From assembly GCA_029984035.1 (NCBI GenBank), contig JASBYJ010000005.1:1-64000 (forward strand): a DNA stretch of 64,000 nt. The letters are read 5' to 3'. The stretch comes from Conchiformibius sp. Its GTDB lineage: Bacteria > Pseudomonadota > Gammaproteobacteria > Burkholderiales > Neisseriaceae. Below, in pieces: positions 37,129-45,878 of the stretch. Positions within the stretch are counted from its first letter, which is position 1; each line of letters starts with the position of its first letter. Under the pieces are notes generated by a model. The model was not told where the DNA came from. It saw nothing but the letters and a program-made list of their open reading frames with translations, and ran no database searches. The position numbers were made by a program, and so were the translations under genes.

Positions 37129-37214
37129 TGGTGCCGACAGCGAGACTTGAACTCGCACGAACTATGTTCACCACCCCCTCAAGATGGCGTGTCTACCAAT
37201 TTCACCATGTCGGC
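37129..37214 (-). tRNA. tRNA-Leu (anticodon GAG)
   Basis: On the minus strand the acceptor arms GCCGACA and TGTCGGC pair exactly, followed by A and an encoded CCA. The anticodon stem CCATC/GGTGG encloses TTGAGGG, anticodon GAG. A long variable arm (TGAACATAGTTCG) marks a class II leucine tRNA, and the T arm reads GCGAG-TTCAAGT-CTCGC. It lies 14 bases after secG and is probably cut from the tpiA-secG transcript. Confidence 0.96.
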
Positions 37215-37227
37215 ATTGCTTAATCTG

Positions 37228-37536
37228 TTATTCCTTATTTACAGGCTCGGAAGTGGTTTGCTGTACCGTACTAAAATCAAGGCCTTGTCGGTTAGTGTTG
37301 GTGTGTATGTAACCCAAAGCCAAGCAAGATGCAAAAAACACGATAGCCGACAGCGCTGTCATTCTGCTAAGGAAGTTTGCATTGCCCGCAGAACCAAAAA
37401 CTCCCTGCGCACTACCCGAACCACCAAAACCCGCTCCGGCATCTGCTCCTCTGCCGTGCTGCATCAGCACTAAGGCGATAATGGCAAGCGAAGAGAATAT
37501 ATTGATGATCCAAATAATGGTTTTAAATGCTTCCAT
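37228..37536 (-). CDS. secG: SecG, translocase subunit
   Basis: 102 residues, two membrane helices: TIIWIINIFSSLAIIALVLMQ at the start and a second near LSAIVFFASCLALGYI. Between them is the Gly-rich HGRGADAGAGFGGSGSAQGVFGS loop typical of SecG. It assists SecYE in protein export. The gene lies nine bases after tpiA and before tRNA-Leu, the same order seen in many betaproteobacteria. Confidence 0.93.
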   Translation of the reverse strand: MEAFKTIIWIINIFSSLAIIALVLMQHGRGADAGAGFGGSGSAQGVFGSAGNANFLSRMTALSAIVFFASCLALGYIHTNTNRQGLDFSTVQQTTSEPVNKE

Positions 37537-37544
37537 ATTTTTGC

Positions 37545-38312
37545 TTATGCTTCCTGTGCTGCACTGATAATCGCGGCAAACGATTCGTATTTGAGCGATG
37601 CTCCGCCGACTAGCGCCCCGTCAACATGCGGTACGCTGAAAATGTCGGCAGCATTTTTATCGTTCACACTGCCGCCGTAAAGAACGCGGATGTTAACATC
37701 CTTACCGCATAATGACAAGATTTCCTCATAAATAAATTGGTGCATATCGGCAATTTGTTCTTTCGTGGCAATCTTACCCGTGCCGATTGCCCACACGGGT
37801 TCATACGCTACCGCAAAGTTTTTGGTTTTCAAACCCTTCAAAACCGAAAGTTGATAGGCAACCGCTTCTTTTTCCCTGCCGTCTTCCCTTTCCTTCAAGC
37901 TCTCACCTACACAGAGCAGCGGAAGCAATCCGACATTTAATACATTTTCAATTTTCAGGCGTTGGATATCGTTTTTTTCATTGAAGTACAGACTGCGCTC
38001 CGAATGTCCGATGAGTACGATATCCACACCTACGTCTTTCATCATTTCGGCAGAAACTTCACCTGTGTAAGCGCCTTTTCCGGCAAAACGGCTAACGTCT
38101 TGTGCGCAAGTATGAATTTTATTGTTCAAAACGATTTGAACGGCGTTATGAACCTGCAACAAATACATGGTGGGCGGGCTGATGCCGATACAGACTTTGT
38201 CTGCAACAGGGAAATTGCGCAATTTATGAACCAGTGCATTGTTCCCGTGTAAATCTCCGTTCATCTTCCAATTGCCGATAACCCATTTTTGTTGCCAAAT
38301 ATTGTGCTCCAT
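37545..38312 (-). CDS. tpiA: Triosephosphate isomerase
   Basis: 255 residues. It interconverts dihydroxyacetone phosphate and glyceraldehyde 3-phosphate. Markers are WVIGNWKMNGD (catalytic Asn and Lys), VLIGHSERSLYF (catalytic His), VAYEPVWAIGTGKIAT (catalytic Glu and flexible loop) and VLYGGSVND. The frame continues upstream, but MEHNIWQQKW at 38312 with GGAAT before it fits the family. Confidence 0.96.
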   Translation of the reverse strand: MEHNIWQQKWVIGNWKMNGDLHGNNALVHKLRNFPVADKVCIGISPPTMYLLQVHNAVQIVLNNKIHTCAQDVSRFAGKGAYTGEVSAEMMKDVGVDIVLIGHSERSLYFNEKNDIQRLKIENVLNVGLLPLLCVGESLKEREDGREKEAVAYQLSVLKGLKTKNFAVAYEPVWAIGTGKIATKEQIADMHQFIYEEILSLCGKDVNIRVLYGGSVNDKNAADIFSVPHVDGALVGGASLKYESFAAIISAAQEA

Positions 38313-38691
38313 AATTCCGTTCCTATTCTGCGACAGACGCTGCCTGTTTAAAGTTGCGGCATTGTACCGCAGCTTGGCAGTATGTAACAATTTTAAACGG
38401 TTGCAATTGTCCGTACATAAATCATGAAATATGTAAGCATATCTAGGAAACTATTAAATAATTAGGGCTGTGTGAACCATTACAAATGCCCGGACAATTC
38501 AGTTTCATTAAGCCAAAAGGGTTTCAGGCTGCCTGAAAACATTTGACTGCTGCCGATAACTCATTGTGTTAAAATACGGTCTGCGCTGTTCTCGGCGCAG
38601 CTGCCTGAAACTTTAACCCTATCTATTGAATTATCGGTATCTAAGGTTAATATGTTCGGGCAAATGCTGATTGATTATTTAGGATAGATAT
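38313..38691. other. Divergent intergenic region between tpiA and pnp
   Basis: About 380 bases with no gene. An uptake-sequence pair lies at 38522-38536, a second word (GCTGCCTGAA) near 38601, and a TAAAAT -10-like hexamer near 38570 could serve pnp, though no well-placed -35 accompanies it. rpsO, often found before pnp, is not here. Confidence 0.5.
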
Positions 38692-40800
38692 ATGTTTCAA
38701 AAATTTACCAAATCATTCCAATACGGTAACCAAACCGTCATCCTCGAAACCGGTGAAATCGCCCGCCAAGCGGCAGCGGCCGTTAAAGTATCCATGGGCG
38801 ATACGGTAGTGCTGGTAGCGGTTACCACCAACAAAGAAGTGAAAGAAGGACAAGATTTCTTCCCTTTAACCGTAGATTATTTTGAGCGCACTTATGCTGC
38901 GGGACGTATCCCCGGCGGCTTTTTCAAGCGCGAAGGGAAACAGAGCGAGAAGGAAATCTTGACCAGCCGGTTGATTGACCGCCCCATCCGCCCTCTGTTT
39001 CCCGAAGGTTTTTATCACGACATTCAAATCGTTGCGACCGTTATTTCCGTTGACCCCGAAATTGATTCGGATATTCCTGCCATGATTGGTGCGTCTGCCG
39101 CATTGGTGTTGAGCGGCGTTCCGTTTGCCGGCCCGATTGGTGCAGCACGTGTGGGCTATCTGAATGACTCTTATGTTCTCAATCCCACTAAAGCCCAATT
39201 AGGCCGTTCCCGCTTGGATTTAGTGGTAGCAGGTACGGAACAGGCTGTTTTAATGGTTGAATCCGAAGCCGATATCCTGCCTGAAGAAATTATGCTGGGT
39301 GCAGTGGTATATGGCCACGAACAGATGCAAGCGGTTATCCGTGCCATCAATGAATTTGCAGATGAGGTAAACCCCGAAGTATGGGATTGGAAAGCACCCG
39401 AACCCAATACAGAATTAGTAGAGAAAATCAAAAAATTAGCGGGTGCAACTATTGCCGAAGCATTCAAAATCCGCCAAAAGCAGGCACGCGGCACCAAAAT
39501 CGCCGAAGCTTGGGCTACTGTAGAAACGGCACTAATTACCGAAGAAACCTCAACTCTGGCCAAAAACGAAATCAAAGGCATTTTCAAGCAATTGGAAGCC
39601 GATGTGGTGCGCGGTCAGATTTTGGAAGGCAAGCCGCGCATTGACGGCCGCGACACCCGCACCGTGCGCCCGATTGACATTCAAACCAATGTGTTGCCGC
39701 GCACGCACGGCTCGGCGTTGTTCACGCGCGGCGAAACGCAGGCACTTGCCGTTGCCACACTCGGCACGTCCCGCGATGAGCAAATCATCGATGCTTTGAG
39801 CGGCGAATACAGCGACCGCTTTATGCTGCATTACAACTTCCCGCCCTATTCCACCGGCGAAGTCGGCCGCGTGGGCCCGCCCAAACGCCGTGAAATCGGA
39901 CACGGCCGTTTGGCAAAACGCGCCCTGCTTGCTGTGTTGCCGCCCGCCGAAGAATTCAGCTACACCATGCGCGTGGTGTCGGAAATCACCGAATCCAACG
40001 GCTCTTCATCAATGGCGAGCGTGTGCGGCGGCTGCTTGAGCCTGCTGTCTGCGGGCGTGCCGCTTAAAGCGCATGTGGCGGGCGTGGCGATGGGCTTGAT
40101 TTTGGAAGGCAACAAATTCGCCGTGCTGACCGACATTCTCGGCGATGAAGACCACTTGGGCGACATGGATTTCAAAGTGGCGGGGACCACAGAAGGCGTT
40201 ACCGCGCTGCAAATGGACATTAAAATCCAAGGCATTACCAAAGAAATCATGCAGATTGCACTCACTCAGGCAAAAGAAGCGCGCTTGCATATTCTGAGCC
40301 AGATGCAGGCTGCGGTGTCAGGTCCTCAAGAATTGTCCCAGCATGCGCCGCGCCTGTTTACCATGAAAATCAACCCCGACAAAATCCGCGAAGTCATCGG
40401 CAAGGGCGGCGAAACCATTCGCGGCATCACCGCCGAAACGGGTACGGAAATCAATATCGATGATGACGGCACCGTAACCATCGCTGCCAAAACCACCGAA
40501 GCAGGTGATGCTGCCCGTGCGCGTATCGAACAGATTACCGCGGAAGTAGAAGTCGGCAAAGTGTATGAAGGCACGGTAGTCAAATTGCTTGACAACAATG
40601 TCGGTGCGATTGTTAACATCATGCCGGGCAAAGACGGCTTGGTCCATATCAGCCAAATCGCACACGAACATGTGAAAAACGTGTCCGATTATTTGCAAGT
40701 CGGCCAAACTGTTAATGTAAAAGCTTTGGAAGTGGATGAACGGGGCCGCATCCGTTTATCCATCAAAGCTTTGATTGAATTACCTGCCACAGAGGAATAA
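38692..40800 (+). CDS. pnp: Polynucleotide phosphorylase
   Basis: 702 residues. A 3'-5' phosphorolytic RNA exonuclease of the degradosome. Two RNase PH domains (GRIPGGFFKREGKQSEKEIL in the first, LPRTHGSALFTRGETQALA in the second), then KH (PDKIREVIGKGGETIRGI) and S1 (VYEGTVVKLLDNNVGAIV) RNA-binding domains. Codon and base use change inside the gene: about 39600-40450 is distinctly richer in GCG, CGC and GTG than both ends. It ends at a paired uptake-sequence terminator. Confidence 0.97.
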   Translation: MFQKFTKSFQYGNQTVILETGEIARQAAAAVKVSMGDTVVLVAVTTNKEVKEGQDFFPLTVDYFERTYAAGRIPGGFFKREGKQSEKEILTSRLIDRPIRPLFPEGFYHDIQIVATVISVDPEIDSDIPAMIGASAALVLSGVPFAGPIGAARVGYLNDSYVLNPTKAQLGRSRLDLVVAGTEQAVLMVESEADILPEEIMLGAVVYGHEQMQAVIRAINEFADEVNPEVWDWKAPEPNTELVEKIKKLAGATIAEAFKIRQKQARGTKIAEAWATVETALITEETSTLAKNEIKGIFKQLEADVVRGQILEGKPRIDGRDTRTVRPIDIQTNVLPRTHGSALFTRGETQALAVATLGTSRDEQIIDALSGEYSDRFMLHYNFPPYSTGEVGRVGPPKRREIGHGRLAKRALLAVLPPAEEFSYTMRVVSEITESNGSSSMASVCGGCLSLLSAGVPLKAHVAGVAMGLILEGNKFAVLTDILGDEDHLGDMDFKVAGTTEGVTALQMDIKIQGITKEIMQIALTQAKEARLHILSQMQAAVSGPQELSQHAPRLFTMKINPDKIREVIGKGGETIRGITAETGTEINIDDDGTVTIAAKTTEAGDAARARIEQITAEVEVGKVYEGTVVKLLDNNVGAIVNIMPGKDGLVHISQIAHEHVKNVSDYLQVGQTVNVKALEVDERGRIRLSIKALIELPATEE

Positions 40801-40811
40801 ACGGGCTTGAC

Positions 40812-40860
40812 AAACAGGCTGCCTGAAAATCTTAAACGGATTTCAGGCAGCCTGTTTTTA
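40812..40860 (+). terminator. Paired uptake-sequence terminator after pnp
   Basis: AAACAGGCTGCCTGAAA and TTTCAGGCAGCCTGTTT pair across an 11-base loop and are followed by a T run. Confidence 0.85.
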
Positions 40861-40993
40861 TGCATTCTAAAAATAGCGAATGATTAAATCAATTAATTTT
40901 ACGTTTAAAATCTGATGATTATTAAATACTTTCAGGCAGATTGAAACTGGGAGAAGAATTAATACCGTTGCTTAAAGAAAAATAGAAGGCATG

Positions 40994-41081
40994 AAAAATC
41001 CCACCGAACGCCGGACTCGAACCGGATAAAGCTTGTTGCATAGCAACCGCCCTGACGCCACGTCAGACCCAACGGTGGGAT
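40994..41081 (-). ncRNA. Structured RNA, candidate phage C4 antisense RNA
   Basis: The ends ATCCCACCG and CGGTGGGAT pair over nine bases and enclose three hairpins: CTGACG-TGG-CGTCAG, GTTGC-TAT-GCAAC and CCGG-TTCGAGT-CCGG, followed by a T run. It looks like a tRNA at first sight, but the second and third loops are too small and there is no CCA or anticodon loop. The layout matches my memory of the C4 antisense RNA motif of P1-like and other prophages, which blocks an antirepressor. It lies just ahead of a decayed Mu-type gene. Assignment from pattern recall only. Confidence 0.55.
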
Positions 41082-41117
41082 AGCTTTATACTACCTTAAG
41101 TTTATATATGAATCAAT

Positions 41118-41564
41118 ATGATTGAAATCCATCTGGAAGACAGCGACTTCAAACGCGGCCTTAGCCCATTGCTCCTTAACGTCACTCATACTGACCCATG
41201 ATGCGCGACATCACTTAGGAATTGGAAAACTTAACCAAAGACAACTCTGCCACCGAATCATGGGGCGGCAAAAAATGGAAACGCTCCAACGCAGCGGATG
41301 CAAAGAAACGTAAAGTGCTATATGAATGATTCGGGAGAACTGCACGACAGTATTACTACCCAATCTGGGCAGGGTTATGCCTGTATCGGCAGCAATATGA
41401 AATATGCCGCCATCCACTACTTTGGTAGCAGAGCGGGAAGAAACCAAAGCCTCAAATTACCGGCACGGCCTTATCTGCCGATTAATGCGGCGAGTAAACT
41501 GCAAAACGTCGGCGAAGAGGCACTCCTGCAAATCGCTGTCGATGCGCTGGCAAGCGGTGTGTGA
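41118..41564 (+). pseudogene. Decayed Mu-type phage virion morphogenesis gene (gpG-like)
   Basis: Three frames in turn encode parts of one protein: MIEIHLEDSDFKRGLSPLL, then MMRDIT and TKDNSATESWGGKKWKR, then SGELHDSITTQ, NMKYAAIHYFGSRAGRN and LPARPYLPI. The order and motifs (early Met-Met-Arg-Asp, a WxxLxxxT-like region, LHDSI, YAAIHxFG, PARPxL) are those of the Mu gpG tail-completion family. At least two frameshifts and an internal stop break it. No other prophage gene remains beside it. Confidence 0.75.
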
Positions 41565-41749
41565 GAAATAAAAAACGGACATAAATGCCCATATACTGCG
41601 TGAAACGTTATTACAAATTTCCGTCCCGCTTTATCCAATTTTATCCAGCTTAATCCCATTTATCTCGCTAACCCCTATATTTATCTCATTAGGTTCCAAT
41701 ATTTAGAGAAAACAGGACTTATATACCGCAATCTACCATATTGAAAAGC

Positions 41750-41782
41750 AAAACAGGCAACCCTAAAGGTTGCCCGTTTATT
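41750..41782 (-). terminator. Terminator downstream of the 41.8-kb orphan gene
   Basis: GGCAACC (41756-41762) and GGTTGCC (41768-41774) form a hairpin; minus-strand continuation is TGTTTTGCTTTT. Confidence 0.7.
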
Positions 41783-41793
41783 CGATAAGAAAA

Positions 41794-42093
41794 TTATTTA
41801 CAGCTGATGCCGTTCATAGTCGGCGGATTACCATCGGATACAGGAATGCGGCAACGCGTGCTGTTGCTGCCTGAAACGGTCAAAACCTTTTTACCGCTTT
41901 CCTGACTCATACTGATATTCAAAGGTTCTTTCACACCCATACCGATAGCGGCGAGGGCAATATTATTGACAAACTGTGCGTGTGAGATACCCGAAGTGTC
42001 AGACGCAATATTCGCTTCCTTTTCCTTAGCCGAAGCAACAGGCATAGCCAATAGAAGCGCGGCTGATACGGTCAGAAACGTTTTACGGTTCAT
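41794..42093 (-). CDS. Small exported protein of unknown function
   Basis: 99 residues. A clear signal peptide (RKTFLTVSAALLLAMPVASA) is cut near residue 22, leaving about 77 residues with two cysteines (STRCRIPV and GISCK) that could form a disulfide near the C-terminus. I recognise no family. AAGGAAAATAA precedes the ATG and a terminator follows, so it looks like a real single gene. It sits between the phage remnant and another orphan, suggesting acquired DNA. Confidence 0.6.
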   Translation of the reverse strand: MNRKTFLTVSAALLLAMPVASAKEKEANIASDTSGISHAQFVNNIALAAIGMGVKEPLNISMSQESGKKVLTVSGSNSTRCRIPVSDGNPPTMNGISCK

Positions 42094-42159
42094 ATATTTA
42101 TTTTCCTTAGTAAAGCGGCAGAATGCCGAGAAATGCGTACTTTATCCCATCCCTCCGCA

Positions 42160-42690
42160 TCAGGCAAGCTTTAATTGCTTGACGCACTGTTCACGTACCG
42201 CACGGCTGTTTTGCAAACAACCTTCCCGCTCTACCCCCTGCAAATCGCACGCCATCAACAGCATATTAGCCGGACGGCCGCTGTGCAGACTGGGGCGGAT
42301 TTGGGCTGCCTGAAAAGGCAATCCTCTGCTGCGCGCAAAAGCTTCAGCCCGGGCATTGGCAATTTTCAACATCGGCAACAAGCACACGTCCAAACAAAAC
42401 ACACGCACCTTCAATACAATGATACGTGCTGCAAACCAATCCGCTTCATCAGTAAACACGGCAGGGCTGCGCTGTTCCGTTTCACGCCGTTGGGCGGCAA
42501 TCAGCATGGCAACCATACGGATTTCAGGCAGCATGGCTTCACTGATTAAATCTTTGTGGAAAAAACCGATATCTTCGCTGTACAAATCGGTTCTATGACT
42601 GTTTCCGTCTGTAATCAGGCAGCATTCGCGCAATGGAGCAACGGAGGAAGCGTCAGCAGTTTGAGAGGTACGGCGCAAAGCTTGAATCAT
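42160..42690 (-). CDS. Unrecognised protein, 176 residues
   Basis: No family is recognised. The protein has an Arg/Glu-rich first half (AAQRRETEQRSPAVF), a hydrophobic middle (IIVLKVRVFCLDVCLLPMLKIANA) and a C-terminal RPSLHSGRPANMLLMACDL. Six cysteines are spread through it. AAGGAAATATC precedes the ATG at 42690, which favours translation. It faces the same way as the small exported protein 66 bases downstream and might share its transcript. Confidence 0.5.
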   Translation of the reverse strand: MIQALRRTSQTADASSVAPLRECCLITDGNSHRTDLYSEDIGFFHKDLISEAMLPEIRMVAMLIAAQRRETEQRSPAVFTDEADWFAARIIVLKVRVFCLDVCLLPMLKIANARAEAFARSRGLPFQAAQIRPSLHSGRPANMLLMACDLQGVEREGCLQNSRAVREQCVKQLKLA

Positions 42691-42751
42691 GATATTTCCT
42701 TATCGGATGCAGCATATCCAGAATTTCAGGCGGTTTGCGCTGCATAAAACA

Positions 42752-42785
42752 AAACCGCCTCGGCAATCGGGGCGGTTGTCTTTTT
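42752..42785. terminator. Hairpin with T runs on both strands
   Basis: AACCGCC and GGCGGTT arms (with further CG pairs inside) followed by GTCTTTTT on the plus strand and TTTTGTTTT on the minus strand. Confidence 0.65.
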
Positions 42786-42813
42786 ATCTGACCTGCGCGA
42801 TTTACACGCACGC

Positions 42814-42842
42814 AAAAAAGTACCGCACCGAAGTGGGGTACC
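42814..42842 (-). terminator. Terminator downstream of the YciA-like gene
   Basis: Minus strand GGTACCCCAC, a TTCG tetraloop, then GTGCGGTAC and six T. One mismatch in the stem. It lies about 115 bases after the thioesterase stop. Confidence 0.75.
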
Positions 42843-42957
42843 AATAATAAGCGGCAGCAGTCAGAATAAAATGTTTCATGCTTTGTAAAGGATTGAAAAG
42901 AAATGAATGGACGGACTTTACCTTCTATCCGCCTGCCGTGTCAAGTATTTTTTAATA

Positions 42958-43449
42958 TTATGTCTCGCATTCACTGCATTTGGCTACATCATCCACCGCC
43001 AAACGCAATTTTTTGCGTTGTTCGGCGGCGGCAAAACGACATTTCTGCTCTTCGGTTTCCAATACCAAAGGCGGAACAGCGACGGGTTTTCCGTCTTCCA
43101 TAGCCACCATGGTGAAAAAGCAGGAATTCGTGTGGCGCGTAGTGCGTTCGCGGATATTTTGAGCCTCCACGCGGATACCTACCTCCATAGAAGTACGCCC
43201 CACATAATTTACAGCGGCATAAAAAGTAACCAATTCACCGACATAAATCGGCTGCTTGAAAGTTACCTTATCCACCGACAAGGTAACACAATAATGGCCG
43301 CTATACCGGCTTGCACAAGCATAAGCCACCTGGTCGAGCAATTTCAACAAATCGCCGCCGTGTACATTGCCGCTGAAATTCGCCATGTCGGGCGTCATCA
43401 ATAGGGACATTTGCAGTTCGTGCTGCAAGGCCGGGAGATTTTTACTCAT
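42958..43449 (-). CDS. Acyl-CoA thioesterase, YciA/ACOT hotdog family
   Basis: 163 residues, one hotdog domain. MTPDMANFSGNVHGGDLLKLLDQVAY carries the Asn/His-Gly-Gly active-site region, followed by VTLSVDKVTFKQPIYVGELV and VGRTSMEVGIRVEAQN, as in YciA and acyl-CoA thioester hydrolases. They release free acids from CoA esters in the cytosol. The ATG at 43449 has AAGGAAA upstream; the frame runs further 5' without support. Confidence 0.9.
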   Translation of the reverse strand: MSKNLPALQHELQMSLLMTPDMANFSGNVHGGDLLKLLDQVAYACASRYSGHYCVTLSVDKVTFKQPIYVGELVTFYAAVNYVGRTSMEVGIRVEAQNIRERTTRHTNSCFFTMVAMEDGKPVAVPPLVLETEEQKCRFAAAEQRKKLRLAVDDVAKCSECET

Positions 43450-43609
43450 ATTGATTTCCTTATAAAATAATTCACTACCATTTAAATGCCGGCCAATACC
43501 AATCAAATGCAACCGCATGCACAATCATTCAACCATCCAACAACTTGGCCATGCTTCACAATCACAATCGGCAGGCAATATCAGTTTCAGGCAGCCTGAA
43601 ACGTGTGAT

Positions 43610-44194
43610 TTATACACCCAACACATCTTCACGCCACGCGAATTTTTTGTAAAACGTTGCCAAACGGCGGCTGCGGCGGAAACCGAAACGCCCGTGCGCA
43701 TGAAAATCCGCCAACATCAGCAAAGCCTGTTGCGAACGCCCCGCCGCCGCCCGCAGCAAATATTCGCGCCCGCGCATTGTGTCGCCCGTTTCGTACAAAA
43801 AACGGTACGCCCGTTCACACAGCGCGTGCGGATAGTGTTTGCGTACCGCCAAATCCATCAGCCGTTCCGCCAATGCCGCATCGGGCGTAACGATTTGTTC
43901 TAAATCAGGATAACCGCCGCGAAAATAACACGCCAAGTCATACAGCGCGGCGGCGTTGCCCAGCCGTGCCGCCGCACACAAATGGTGGCGGTAATGCGCC
44001 TGTTGCGTTGCTTCATTGTCATCGGCGCACAAAATATGGGCGAAACGGTGGTGCTCCGCGCCGTTTAAACGCGCTTTGGTAAGATAGGGCGCGGCTTCGG
44101 CGCGGTATTCGGCGGCGGGGGAAACGATGCGGGTATGTGCCAGTTGCGGGAAAGGGTGGTTTTGCCAAAACCGCGCAGGCTGCCTGAAACTCAC
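43610..44194 (-). CDS. Sel1/TPR-like repeat protein coupled to tldD
   Basis: 194 residues, start GTG. The middle and end carry Sel1-type helical repeats: AAARLGNAAALYDLACYFRGG, then ALAERLMDLAVRKHYPHALCERAYRFL and a third AAAGRSQQALLMLADFHAHG. Such proteins act as scaffolds; no partner is evident. The GTG overlaps the tldD stop (GTGA), so translation is coupled. The first residues are encoded by an uptake sequence (SFRQPARF). Confidence 0.72.
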   Translation of the reverse strand: MSFRQPARFWQNHPFPQLAHTRIVSPAAEYRAEAAPYLTKARLNGAEHHRFAHILCADDNEATQQAHYRHHLCAAARLGNAAALYDLACYFRGGYPDLEQIVTPDAALAERLMDLAVRKHYPHALCERAYRFLYETGDTMRGREYLLRAAAGRSQQALLMLADFHAHGRFGFRRSRRLATFYKKFAWREDVLGV

Positions 44195-45690
44195 ACCTCG
44201 CTCCCGCCCACCGTCAGCCCCGCATCAATCCTCAAAGTCGGCTGCCCCACGCCCACCGGCACGCTCTGCCCGTCTTTGCCGCACACGCCCACGCCCCCGT
44301 CCAGCGCGGTGTCGTTGCCAATCATGGAAACGTGTTTCAACACTTCCGGCCCGTTGCCGATAATGGTCGCACCTTTCACGGGATATTGTGGTTTGCCGTT
44401 TTCCACCCACCACGCTTCCGAAGCGCAAAACACGAATTTGCCACTGGTAATGTCCACCTGCCCGCCGCCGAAATTTACCGCGTAAATGCCCTTATCGATA
44501 CTGGCAATGATTTCCTGCGGGTCGTGGCTGCCGTTTTCCATAAAAGTGTTGGTCATGCGCGGCATCACGGCAGACGAGTAACTTTCGCGGCGGCCGTTGC
44601 CGGTAACGGGCATACCCATCAGCCGCGCATTGGTTTCGTCCTGCATATAGCCGGTTAAAATACCGTCTTCAATCAACACGGTGCGGCGGGTTTCGTTGCC
44701 TTCGTCATCGATGTTCAGGCTGCCGCGCCGTCCGGCGAGGTCGCCTTGGTCAATCACGGTAACGCCTTTCGCCGCCACGCGCCCGCCCAGTCTGCCTGAA
44801 AACGCGCTGGTTTGCTTGCGGTTGAAATCGCCCTCCAAACCGTGTCCCACCGCTTCGTGCAGCAACACGCCCGGCCAGCCGTTGCCCAGCACCACCGTCA
44901 TTTCGCCGGCGGGCGCGGGACGCGCTTCCAAGTTAATCAGGGCTTGTTTGACCGCCGCGTCCACATATTCTTTTAATTTCGCTTCGTCAAAATACGCCAC
45001 GCCGAAACGTCCGCCGCCGCCCGCGTGTCCCTGTTCGCGGCGCGTGCCTTGCTGGGCGATGACGGTTACGCTCAGGCGCACCAGAGGACGGATGTCCGCC
45101 GCGTGTTTGCCGTCCAAACGGGCGATGTAAATCATGTCGTGTTCGCACGCCAAACCCGCCATCACTTGCACGATGCGCGGATCGGCGGCTTTGGCAAGTT
45201 GTTCCACGCGGTTGAGCAGCGCGACTTTGGCGGCGGAATCCATGCCGCTAATCGGATTGACGGATTCATACAATAATGCGGATATTCTGCCATTGCCTCC
45301 GTCATCACCTTCAGGCAGCCTAATCAAACCGTTTTTGCCCTTCAAATCAGGTATCCGCACCGGCTTCAGGCAGCCTTCCGCACCGATAATGCGCACGGTA
45401 TCCGCTGCCTGAAAAACCGCATCGGCAGTTAAGCTGTCTGCATAGGAGAAAGCGGTTTTCTCACCCGATACCGCCCGAACACCAACACCTTGGTCGATTT
45501 GAAAACTTCCTGATTTAACAATACCTTCATCCAAATGCCAGCTTTCATAAGCAGTATGCTGGCAATAGATATCGGCATAATCGACATGGTGCGCACCTAT
45601 CCTTCCCAGTGCCTTAATCAACACTTCTTCAGAAAGGTGGTTGCCGTGCAATAATTTGCGTGAAACGTCTTGGAAAATGTTCTGCATCAT
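44191..45690 (-). CDS. tldD: TldD, metalloprotease subunit (TldD/PmbA family)
   Basis: 499 residues. With TldE/PmbA it degrades unfolded peptides and processes antitoxin CcdA and microcin precursors in other bacteria. The zinc motif HEAVGHGLEGDF and the YAVNFGGGQVDITSGKFVF region are intact. GC-rich codons dominate compared with genes on either side. pmbA is not adjacent. The stop overlaps the start of the Sel1-like gene. Confidence 0.94.
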   Translation of the reverse strand: MMQNIFQDVSRKLLHGNHLSEEVLIKALGRIGAHHVDYADIYCQHTAYESWHLDEGIVKSGSFQIDQGVGVRAVSGEKTAFSYADSLTADAVFQAADTVRIIGAEGCLKPVRIPDLKGKNGLIRLPEGDDGGNGRISALLYESVNPISGMDSAAKVALLNRVEQLAKAADPRIVQVMAGLACEHDMIYIARLDGKHAADIRPLVRLSVTVIAQQGTRREQGHAGGGGRFGVAYFDEAKLKEYVDAAVKQALINLEARPAPAGEMTVVLGNGWPGVLLHEAVGHGLEGDFNRKQTSAFSGRLGGRVAAKGVTVIDQGDLAGRRGSLNIDDEGNETRRTVLIEDGILTGYMQDETNARLMGMPVTGNGRRESYSSAVMPRMTNTFMENGSHDPQEIIASIDKGIYAVNFGGGQVDITSGKFVFCASEAWWVENGKPQYPVKGATIIGNGPEVLKHVSMIGNDTALDGGVGVCGKDGQSVPVGVGQPTLRIDAGLTVGGSEV

Positions 45691-45844
45691 TTTCAGGCTG
45701 CCTGAATACGTAAAATCTGTCGGATTATACGTGATTTGTGTTTATTTTCCGAAATGACGGCAATAGCAAAACTTTAAAATGGATTTATTTTTATTTTATA
45801 AACAAATAAATAAAGATAAATCTCCTCTTTTTATAAAATATATA

Positions 45845-45872
45845 TTGATAATTATTATTATTTGTATATAAT
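45845..45872 (+). promoter_or_regulatory. Promoter with overlapping Fur box, NrrF-like sRNA
   Basis: TTGATA (45845-45850), 16 bases, and a perfect TATAAT (45867-45872). Over the -35 and spacer lies GATAATTATTATTATTTG (45847-45864), about 12 of 17 positions matching the Fur consensus GATAATGATAATCATTATC. No open frame follows before the terminator at 45990-46036. Confidence 0.78.
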
Positions 45873-45878
45873 GGCCAG

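Noticed and set aside
40994..41081. A tRNA gene on the minus strand
   Set aside because: The T-arm-like and acceptor-like parts suggest a tRNA, but the middle hairpin loop is only three bases and no anticodon loop or CCA exists.
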